Below, one piece after another: positions 26,606 through 33,691 of a DNA stretch of 39,405 nucleotides. Both the position numbers and the translations under genes were made by a program. Source of the stretch: Saprospiraceae bacterium (GTDB lineage Bacteria; Bacteroidota; Bacteroidia; Chitinophagales; Saprospiraceae); assembly GCA_020629315.1 (NCBI GenBank), contig JAHDDO010000022.1, positions 1 through 39,405 of the forward strand, in the 5' to 3' direction. The stretch's first letter is position 1. Every line of letters starts with the position of its first letter. The notes below the pieces were generated by a model, which made no database searches, was not told where the DNA came from, and was given only the letters and a program-made list of their open reading frames with translations.

Positions 26606-27195
26606 AGAGATCCTTCATTATAGCGTTACTCTTGACCTTATTGCTTGGCTTGGGGATATTTATAGGCTACAAAAAGCTAGATTCTTGGCGTGCGATAAAG
26701 AAGGAAGAAAGCGCCACAGTTTTATTGGAACGCATTGAAAAAGTATCAAAATTGATAACTGTTGAGGGGCAGTTTTCGGAAATCTACTCTTATAAGGATC
26801 ATTATTATTATGATATCCCTTTGTTTAGAAAAAAGGCTTTACTGCGAGTAAAAGCGCGTGTCTCAGCGGGTTTTGATTTTGATAGACTGGATATAACGAT
26901 TGATGAAAAGAGTAGCCATGTCATTATAGACTCATTTCCGCCTGCTACCATATTGAGCTTAGAGCACGACTTAGAATATTACGATATGCAAGAAGGAACC
27001 TTTAATTCCTTTACTGAAGAAGAACTCTCACAAATACAAAGACAAGCTAAAGATTTTGTAATCAAGAAGGCGGAAGATTCTGCCATTTTGCAAGAAGCTG
27101 AAGCCCAGAAAGCAGAATATCTCGAAATGCTAAGCTGGGTTTTAGAAAGCATGGGCTGGATGCTAAAAGTCAGGTCTTATGCTTTAGTTGACTAA
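26602..27195 (+). CDS. DUF4230 domain-containing membrane-anchored protein
   Basis: A 197-residue protein with one N-terminal membrane helix (residues about 4-22). The DUF4230 body includes LERIEKVSKLITVEGQFSEIYSYKD, FRKKALLRVKARVSAGFD, and LEYYDMQEGTFNSFTEEE. The family is common in Bacteroidota and has no established function. The start is TTG at 26602, overlapping the previous stop (TTGA). The next in-frame Met is deep in the domain, so TTG is the only sensible start. The protein should lie in the periplasm tethered to the inner membrane. Confidence 0.87.
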   Translation: MKRSFIIALLLTLLLGLGIFIGYKKLDSWRAIKKEESATVLLERIEKVSKLITVEGQFSEIYSYKDHYYYDIPLFRKKALLRVKARVSAGFDFDRLDITIDEKSSHVIIDSFPPATILSLEHDLEYYDMQEGTFNSFTEEELSQIQRQAKDFVIKKAEDSAILQEAEAQKAEYLEMLSWVLESMGWMLKVRSYALVD

Positions 27196-27219
27196 AGGAG
27201 TCCACAAACAAATTAATAT

Positions 27220-27249
27220 TTTGTATAAGGGGCTGATTTTACTATTTTG
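27220..27249 (+). promoter_or_regulatory. Bacteroidota-type promoter for the peptide transporter pair
   Basis: TTTG (27220-27223) is followed after 18 bases by CTATTTTG (27242-27249) and then CAG. This is the -33/-7 arrangement with one mismatch in TAnnTTTG. Predicted transcription start is near 27255, about 50 bases before the ATG at 27307. Confidence 0.45.
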
Positions 27250-27306
27250 CAGATGCTAACGGGCAAAATAACGGAATCTACTATCTCCACTTAAAATCAA
27301 AATAAT

Positions 27307-28809
27307 ATGTCGAATCAAGCCGCAAGGACGTCTGAAAAGGAACTTTTCGGACATCCAATAGGACTCTATGTGCTTTTCTTTACAGAGCTGTGGGAACGCT
27401 TTTCGTATTACGGAATGCGAGCTATTCTTGTTCTTTATATCACAAGTAAGACCATGGATGCCAATCCAGGACTAGGTTGGACAAATGCGGAAGCTTTGGC
27501 TTTGTATGGATGGTATACCATGTTAGTATATGTTGCGTCCATTCCAGGAGGTATAATTGCTGATCGTATCACAGGGCAGAAGAAAGCGGTTATGATCGGT
27601 GGGTTACTACTTGTAGCGGGTCATGGTATCTTGGCCATAGAAGCTATGTGGGCCTTTTATGCTGGTTTAGGTTTAATTATCGCCGGTGTGGGTATGCTAA
27701 AACCCAATATTTCAACTATGGTTGGGGGGCTTTATGCAAAAGGCGATGAACGTAGAGATAAAGGATTTACTATTTTTTACATAGGTATTAATATTGGCGC
27801 GTTCCTTTCAGCTTTAGTGGTTGGTTATGTTGGAGAAAATATAGGCTGGCACTATGGATTTGGTTTGGCTGGTATAGGAATGTTACTTGGACAATTAGTG
27901 TACATGTGGGGTCAAAAACACTTAGAAGGTGTTGGCGAAGTGATTGAGGTAGAAGATGGTGAACAACGACCTAATTTGATTGCAGATATATTTAAAAGTA
28001 CAAACTCTATAGTTCTATTTGTTTTAGGATTAGCCATCGCCGGTTATATGTTCTTTAAAGGATCTTGGGATTATGGGCTGTTATGGGTTGCCTTGGGTAT
28101 TGCTTTAGGAGTAGGTGCTGTAATTTATAATGATGGTACAAGGGTTGAAAAGGACCGCTCTATAGTCCTTTATGTGTCTTTCTTGCTTATTATCGTTTTC
28201 TGGGGTGCCTTCGAGCAGGCTGGTGGATTAATGAATTTGTACGCAGAGGAAAAAACGAATAGGATGTTAGGTAGCTTTGAAGTGCCGGCATCATGGTTTC
28301 AATCTGTGAACGCATTCTTTATTATTACTTTAGGAACAGCAATAGCAGGCTTCTGGTATAGATGGAAAATGAAAGGACGAGAGGCATCCTCGATATTTAA
28401 AATGGCTATCGGTGTTATCATTATGGGATGGGGATTTATGTTCATGCGTTTTGCTAGTCAGGAGTTTGATGCATCTGGTTCGTCAGCTATGTATTGGTTA
28501 GTTTTAGCGTATCTATTTCATACGATTGGTGAATTATGTGCCTCTCCAGTGGCTCTTTCATTCATCACTAAATTAGCTCCGCTCAAGTATGGTTCTTTTA
28601 TGATGGGAGCCTATTTTGCTGCCTCCGGACTTGGAAATAAAGTGGCTGGTATTATTGGGGAAAGTGCTCAAGAAGCAGGAGAGTTAGCCATCTTTACTGG
28701 CTTAGTAATATTCTGTTCGATAGTCGGGGTACTTGTTTTAATTATGCTTAAACCACTAAAGAGATTGACACATGGTGCAGAGGATTTAGTGGCAGAAAAC
28801 GCACATTAA
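27307..28809 (+). CDS. Proton-coupled oligopeptide (POT/PTR2) transporter, copy 1
   Basis: A 500-residue major-facilitator protein with about 12-14 hydrophobic helices. The POT signature ExxER is present as ELWERFSYYG (Glu27, Glu30, Arg31). The second PTR2 signature appears as FTIFYIGINIGAF. GADYT-type features of larger eukaryotic members are absent. These transporters import di- and tripeptides with protons across the inner membrane. A paralogue starts 21 bases later, so the two are almost certainly co-transcribed. Substrate range cannot be told from sequence. Confidence 0.94.
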   Translation: MSNQAARTSEKELFGHPIGLYVLFFTELWERFSYYGMRAILVLYITSKTMDANPGLGWTNAEALALYGWYTMLVYVASIPGGIIADRITGQKKAVMIGGLLLVAGHGILAIEAMWAFYAGLGLIIAGVGMLKPNISTMVGGLYAKGDERRDKGFTIFYIGINIGAFLSALVVGYVGENIGWHYGFGLAGIGMLLGQLVYMWGQKHLEGVGEVIEVEDGEQRPNLIADIFKSTNSIVLFVLGLAIAGYMFFKGSWDYGLLWVALGIALGVGAVIYNDGTRVEKDRSIVLYVSFLLIIVFWGAFEQAGGLMNLYAEEKTNRMLGSFEVPASWFQSVNAFFIITLGTAIAGFWYRWKMKGREASSIFKMAIGVIIMGWGFMFMRFASQEFDASGSSAMYWLVLAYLFHTIGELCASPVALSFITKLAPLKYGSFMMGAYFAASGLGNKVAGIIGESAQEAGELAIFTGLVIFCSIVGVLVLIMLKPLKRLTHGAEDLVAENAH

Positions 28810-28830
28810 TTTTATTAGAAATAAACAGTA

Positions 28831-30570
28831 ATGGAAAATAAGAAGGATATATTTTTTGGAAATGTGATGGGTCATCCATCTCAATTGTTCGTGCTTTTCT
28901 TTACCGAAATGTGGGAGCGATTTTCGTACTATGGGATGCGTGCCTTATTAGTCATATTCCTTACAGGTGCTCTGACGGGTGATAACCCAGGTTGGGGATG
29001 GGAACGTTCAGCAGCCCTATCCCTTTTGGGAACGTATGCATTATTAGTATACTTAACACCTATTGCAGGTGGATGGCTCGCTGATAATAAGATTGGCTAT
29101 CGGAATGCGGTTGGAATAGGAGCCCTACTCATGACACTAGGTCATGCTTCCATGGCTGTTGAAACACCTTTATTTCTATATATAGGTATCGCTTTGCTAA
29201 TATTAGGTAATGGTTTTTTTAAGCCTAATATGACTTCCATTATTTCAAAATTGTATGAAAATCATCCGGAAAAGAAGGACGGTGCTTACACCATCTTTTA
29301 TATGGGAGTAAATGCTGGCGCTTTCTTAGGAATCATGCTATGCGGTTATCTAGGTGAAAAAATTAGTTGGAGTTGGGGATTCGGATTAGCCGGAATTTTC
29401 ATGCTTTTAGGTATGCTTCAGTTTTGGTTTGCTCAACCTTTATTTGGAGATATAGGAGCGAAACCGGAGGCAAAATCAGTAAAAGATATCGTAGTTCCTG
29501 AAGGAGATAAATTAAATCCTTTCACGTCACTTGATAAAATATTGATTGCGCTATTTGCCCTTCTATCTATTATTTGGATACTTAATGATCCTTTATATAA
29601 TATAGGCGGATACGAATTAATCCCTGGTGGTGCACATGGAACGATGGCCAATACGCTTATTCTTGCTGCACTGGTTATGTTTTTTGTGGTACTCGTATCT
29701 AGACTTACGAGGTATACTCCTTTAGTAAGAGATCGATTAATAGCAGTTGCGATCTTCGCCTTTTTCACAGTATTCTTCTGGGCATCTTTTGAGCAGGCAG
29801 CGGGAACAATGCCAATCTTTGCAGCGGATTATACACAGCGAGACCTGACAGGTACTAGCGCAGGAATATTTAAGGGTGTAGATTTATTGGTAACTGTCAT
29901 TCCACTAGTGATTATAACTTACGTACTTATACGTTTATTCTCACAAACCTTTAGCAAAATATCTTTATCTAATATTATCCTAGCATTCAGTTTCGTGATT
30001 GTTTGGGGAATTGTAGGTTTTAAGATTTATAATGAATTTAGTAGCACAGGTACTGAAGTGCCTGCGACTTGGTTTGCAATCTTAAACTCCTTATTTATTA
30101 TCATGTTTGCCCCATTCTTCTCCAGATGGTGGGAGAGCAAATACAATCCTAGCGCCGCCTTCAAATATGGATTTGGATTGATATTACTGGGTATAGGTTT
30201 TGCATTCTTAGTCTTTGGTTCGATGGGAATTGCACAAGGAGCAAAAACAGCATCCGTCAGTATGATGTGGCTGGTATGGGCTTATTTATTCCACACTCTA
30301 GGTGAACTTTGCTTATCACCAGTGGGGCTTTCTTACTTAAGTAAATTGGTGCCAGGCCGGATGATAGCCTTTATGTTTGGTATATGGTATCTGGCAATTG
30401 CGATAGGTAACAAGTTGGCACATACTGTAGGTGGTATGATTGATCAGATCACAGAGAGTTATTCCTTAGCAACATTTTTTGGGATATTCACTTTAGTGCC
30501 TATTGCAGCAGGCGTCTTGGTGATGTTACTAAACCCACTATTAAAACGACTCATGCATGGTGTACACTAA
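28831..30570 (+). CDS. Proton-coupled oligopeptide (POT/PTR2) transporter, copy 2
   Basis: A 579-residue paralogue of the preceding gene with the same signatures: EMWERFSYYGMRALLV (Glu26, Glu29, Arg30) and YTIFYMGVNAGAFLG. It is about 80 residues longer. The extra length lies mainly in the central region (about residues 200-440), where cytoplasmic and hydrophobic segments are expanded. The end, LLNPLLKRLMHGVH, mirrors copy 1 (MLKPLKRLTHGA). Tandem duplication followed by divergence is the simplest reading, with possible division of peptide specificity. A strong hairpin terminator follows. Confidence 0.94.
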   Translation: MENKKDIFFGNVMGHPSQLFVLFFTEMWERFSYYGMRALLVIFLTGALTGDNPGWGWERSAALSLLGTYALLVYLTPIAGGWLADNKIGYRNAVGIGALLMTLGHASMAVETPLFLYIGIALLILGNGFFKPNMTSIISKLYENHPEKKDGAYTIFYMGVNAGAFLGIMLCGYLGEKISWSWGFGLAGIFMLLGMLQFWFAQPLFGDIGAKPEAKSVKDIVVPEGDKLNPFTSLDKILIALFALLSIIWILNDPLYNIGGYELIPGGAHGTMANTLILAALVMFFVVLVSRLTRYTPLVRDRLIAVAIFAFFTVFFWASFEQAAGTMPIFAADYTQRDLTGTSAGIFKGVDLLVTVIPLVIITYVLIRLFSQTFSKISLSNIILAFSFVIVWGIVGFKIYNEFSSTGTEVPATWFAILNSLFIIMFAPFFSRWWESKYNPSAAFKYGFGLILLGIGFAFLVFGSMGIAQGAKTASVSMMWLVWAYLFHTLGELCLSPVGLSYLSKLVPGRMIAFMFGIWYLAIAIGNKLAHTVGGMIDQITESYSLATFFGIFTLVPIAAGVLVMLLNPLLKRLMHGVH

Positions 30571-30595
30571 GCATAGATAATAAAAGTAAAAATTC

Positions 30596-30632
30596 AATGG
30601 GGACACTTCAGTATAATCTAAGTGTCCCCATT
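30596..30632 (+). terminator. Strong hairpin terminator after the POT genes
   Basis: AATGGGGACACTT (30596-30608) and AAGTGTCCCCATT (30620-30632) form a perfect 13-bp stem with an 11-base loop, followed by TTCATTCTT. It lies 26 bases after the stop at 30570. Confidence 0.8.
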
Positions 30633-30699
30633 TTCATTCTTAAATTGAAATACGTATTTTTATAATACACGCGATCCCCTAGCACAGACAGACAAAACT

Positions 30700-32085
30700 A
30701 TGATTAGATTCACCATTTTAACCTTGCTCCTATTAGGATGTAGTATTGCTAGTTTTTCACAAGACTCCTTACTTATGCAACGCATAGGACATTGGGATCC
30801 TGATGGGTATCCTACGACAGGAGGGTCAAGCCCTTTACAATACTCAGATATCTGGGGCTATTCGACAGATACAGGTGAAGAGTATGCACTCTTAGGTAAT
30901 GCAGATTCCATTTTGGTTATCGATGTTACTGATTGTACTGATCCTGTACGTGTCTATGGATTTAATGGAGGCAATACGGTTACATGGCGAGATTTTAAAA
31001 CCTACGAAGATTACATGTATGCTGTATGTGATGGTTGTACTGAAGGCATGCACATCTTTGACTTATCTGGCCTTCCTGATGGAGAAGTCGTTCAGATAGA
31101 CACCAATACGGACTTTTTTGGTGATATGCATAATATCTATATAGATGAAGGTGCAGGACGAATGTATGCCGTACACGGAACAAACATGACAGATGAAGTA
31201 GTAATTTTAGATCTAGCTACAGATCCAGAAAATCCGTCTTTGCTTGGTGAAATTGATCTTAATTCTATAGCGGGAATCTCTGGAGGTTTCCATATTCATG
31301 ATATCTATGTTCAAAATGATACCGGATACTGTTCTCATGGTTACGATGGTTATTTCGTCTACGATTTCGGAGATTTAGCTAATATAGAAATGCTGGGTTT
31401 TGTCGAAACCGGTAATTATAACCACTCTTCATGGATCAGTGAAGATGGCGCCTATGCATTTTATGCGGAAGAAGTACCCACAGGTCAACCCATGGGTGTG
31501 ATTGACTTAGCAAATATTCATACCAGTGATGATGATTTATTTATTGAAACTACCTTTCAAGATAACTTAGGTTCGTCCGGAAATTCAACACCGCATAATC
31601 CTTTTGTTAGGGGAGACTATTTGTATATATCTTATTACGAAGATGGCACAAAAGTGTATGATATATCAGACCCATTAAATCCAGCCTTACACGGGTACTA
31701 CGATACCTACCCAGATAATGGAGATGGATATACAGGCTATGAAGGAAACTGGGGAACCTACCCATTTATGGATTCTGGATGTATACTCTCATCCGATATT
31801 ACTTACGGATTAAATTTATTGCAAATAGATTGGGGAAATACAGATACATGTACACCACTAGTTGAGTTAGATGGCTCGGAAGGAACGGGCACCTATTCAG
31901 CGTCGAATCACTTGACCTCGGATGGACCGATTGCCTCAGGGCAGGACGTACACTATAAAGCTGAGATTTCAGTAGAGTTGAAGGCAGGATTTGAAACGCC
32001 CGCCAACTCTTTCTTTGAAGCGACTATAGACCCTTGTGAGGTAAATACCTTACCGGCTAGCAGTAGTCAATCCGCTAGAAAATAA
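30700..32085 (+). CDS. Choice-of-anchor B family secreted protein
   Basis: A 461-residue exported protein with a signal peptide of about 20 residues (ending SFSQ). The body carries LVIVD-type beta-propeller repeats and the family hallmarks YSDIWGYSTDTGEEYALLG, VIDVTDCTDPVRV, DMHNIYIDEGAGRMYAVHG, GGFHIHDIYV and NYNHSSWISEDG. The last 65 or so residues form a separate module (ASGQDVHYKAEISVELKAGF, then FFEATIDPC), common at the ends of Bacteroidota surface proteins. Family members are extracellular, with no established activity. No standard T9SS tail (PNP...G.Y) is seen. The gene converges on the oxidoreductase gene with only three bases between stops. Confidence 0.88.
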   Translation: MIRFTILTLLLLGCSIASFSQDSLLMQRIGHWDPDGYPTTGGSSPLQYSDIWGYSTDTGEEYALLGNADSILVIDVTDCTDPVRVYGFNGGNTVTWRDFKTYEDYMYAVCDGCTEGMHIFDLSGLPDGEVVQIDTNTDFFGDMHNIYIDEGAGRMYAVHGTNMTDEVVILDLATDPENPSLLGEIDLNSIAGISGGFHIHDIYVQNDTGYCSHGYDGYFVYDFGDLANIEMLGFVETGNYNHSSWISEDGAYAFYAEEVPTGQPMGVIDLANIHTSDDDLFIETTFQDNLGSSGNSTPHNPFVRGDYLYISYYEDGTKVYDISDPLNPALHGYYDTYPDNGDGYTGYEGNWGTYPFMDSGCILSSDITYGLNLLQIDWGNTDTCTPLVELDGSEGTGTYSASNHLTSDGPIASGQDVHYKAEISVELKAGFETPANSFFEATIDPCEVNTLPASSSQSARK

Positions 32086-32088
32086 ATA

Positions 32089-33447
32089 TTACTGCACAGA
32101 AACAATAGTATTGGTTTTTCTGCTTTCTTCGGCAGCAAAAGCCATTAAATGACTTTCTACCGAAGCATCTATAGATGAACTTAGAATAGAGGCATCTTTT
32201 TCGGCTACAGCTCGCACCCAATCTGCCATTAAGTTCCAGTCTCCACCTCCGTGACCATCCGTTTCCATGGACCACTCTGTCCGTTCTCCAGTTAAAAAGT
32301 CTACATGAGTAAAAGAACGCATATCACCTACGATATCACCGTGTGAACCCATAATACGAGTCCGTCTACCATGGTAGGAGGTAAAGGCTTCCATATTGAA
32401 ACTGACTGTTATACCATCCTCGAATTTCATATTTGCCACATAATGATCCGGTTGATCATTTTCCATCTGATAGACACATCGTCCATAATTTGTAGTTCGG
32501 AGATATTCTAAAATAGCATCACCATGCTTTGATTTATCTTCAGGCAGATCAAAAACATACGTCCGCTGTCTATCACGATAATAAATTTTCATAGCCGAAT
32601 ATGGACAAGACGATTCGATAGGACAACCATCCATGCACCGAGCTGGTGCCCCTTCTGGTTTGTTCTTTTCCGTAAACCAAGATAGATCACCAAAGGCCGA
32701 TATTTGTTCACATGGCTTATTGACAAACCATCGTAATATATCCAGATCATGACAAGACTTGGCCAAGATAATAGGTGTTGTTTGCTTACTATTATGCCAA
32801 TTTCCCCGTACAAAAGAATGAGCCATATGTACATGTTCGATCGGTTCGAAATGTTGAATGCTTAATAAGTTGCCGATACTTCCATCTAGTATTTTCTTTC
32901 TCATTTCAATAAAGTAGGGTGCATAGCGCAGCACATGGCACACAGCAACTATAGCTTGTTTTTTTGTAGCTAGTTCAAGGATATCTCTACATTCCTGAGC
33001 GGTGGGTGCAATCGGCTTTTCCAATAAGATATCGTAGCCTTTTTCTAAAGCTGCCATGCAAGGGCCATAATGTAAATCATCGGGAGTAGTGATGATGACA
33101 GCGTCGGCAAACTTAGGTTTATCAAAGACATGTTCCCAGGTGATAAATCGATGCTCTTCGGGAATATTATGTTGTACAGCATAGCGTTCATTTCTAATTT
33201 CGATAGGCTCCGCCACCCCTACGATAGTAATCTCATCAGGATATTTAGAGGCATAATTCCCATATACATTCCCTCGATTACCAGCCCCTAATGTAATGGC
33301 AGTGATGGTTCTTTGTCCCTTATTCTTAGGAGTGTTCCTTCGTAGTGTCTTACCATGTTCATCAAAACCTATAGGTATATGGAGTGCCCCTCCTGATAGG
33401 ATTGCTAATTGCTTGAGTACTTTCCGTCTACTTTTATTATGGTCCAA
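32089..33447 (-). CDS. Gfo/Idh/MocA-family oxidoreductase with a Tat-like N-terminus
   Basis: I place the start at TTG 33447, giving 452 residues beginning DHNKSRRKVLKQLAILSGGA, a twin-arginine-like signal. The frame stays open upstream to an ATG at 33585, but that extension is Pro/Arg-rich, unlike the family, and is encoded by a 64% GC element. The Rossmann region TAITLGAGNRGNVYG is followed by ITTPDDLHYGPCMAALEKG and LLEKPIAPTAQEC, with the EKP motif that binds the nicotinamide nucleotide. A cysteine cluster (CMDGCPIESSCPYSA) marks a subgroup of the family. The usual role is NAD(P)-dependent redox chemistry on sugars, with the substrate unknown here. Confidence 0.88.
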   Translation of the reverse strand: MDHNKSRRKVLKQLAILSGGALHIPIGFDEHGKTLRRNTPKNKGQRTITAITLGAGNRGNVYGNYASKYPDEITIVGVAEPIEIRNERYAVQHNIPEEHRFITWEHVFDKPKFADAVIITTPDDLHYGPCMAALEKGYDILLEKPIAPTAQECRDILELATKKQAIVAVCHVLRYAPYFIEMRKKILDGSIGNLLSIQHFEPIEHVHMAHSFVRGNWHNSKQTTPIILAKSCHDLDILRWFVNKPCEQISAFGDLSWFTEKNKPEGAPARCMDGCPIESSCPYSAMKIYYRDRQRTYVFDLPEDKSKHGDAILEYLRTTNYGRCVYQMENDQPDHYVANMKFEDGITVSFNMEAFTSYHGRRTRIMGSHGDIVGDMRSFTHVDFLTGERTEWSMETDGHGGGDWNLMADWVRAVAEKDASILSSSIDASVESHLMAFAAEESRKTNTIVSVQ

Positions 33448-33510
33448 TGTGATTCGTTTGTAAGAAAGATACGAAATAGACGGATATCCTTTCTCCTTAT
33501 TATATTGGCT

Positions 33511-33600
33511 GTGACAGGGATGGACAGGGCCGGAACGGGTCCGAATAGGACCGATAGCCCGAAACAGCCCGGCCGACTGTAGCATACAGGCGGGTCACCC
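33511..33600. ncRNA. GC-rich folded element, candidate structured RNA or interspersed repeat
   Basis: These 90 bases are 58/90 G+C (64%) in otherwise AT-rich DNA. Complementary segments nest in order: GTGAC (33511-33515) with GTCAC (33594-33598); GGCCGG (33528-33533) with CCGGCC (33569-33574) enclosing GGTCC/GGACC (33538-33542 and 33548-33552, 5-base loop); and CTGTA (33577-33581) with TACAG (33585-33589) around a GCA loop. The result is a branched fold with an outer stem and two arms. It lies upstream of both the reverse-strand oxidoreductase and the plus-strand lipoprotein gene. The transcribed strand, if any, is unknown. A Bacteroidota intergenic palindromic repeat is the main alternative. 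Confidence 0.45.
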
Positions 33601-33691
33601 TAAAAAAAAGTAAAATTCTTGCAGCGTTTGGCTTCCGAATGAGATATAAAGGGAAATTATAGAACATTATTACTAACTTCTAAATCAAATT

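Noticed and set aside
33448..33585. N-terminal extension of the Gfo/Idh/MocA oxidoreductase to an ATG at 33585
   Set aside because: The extra 46 residues come from the GC-rich palindromic element and the spacer next to it and do not resemble the family. The Tat-like signal begins at the TTG at 33447.
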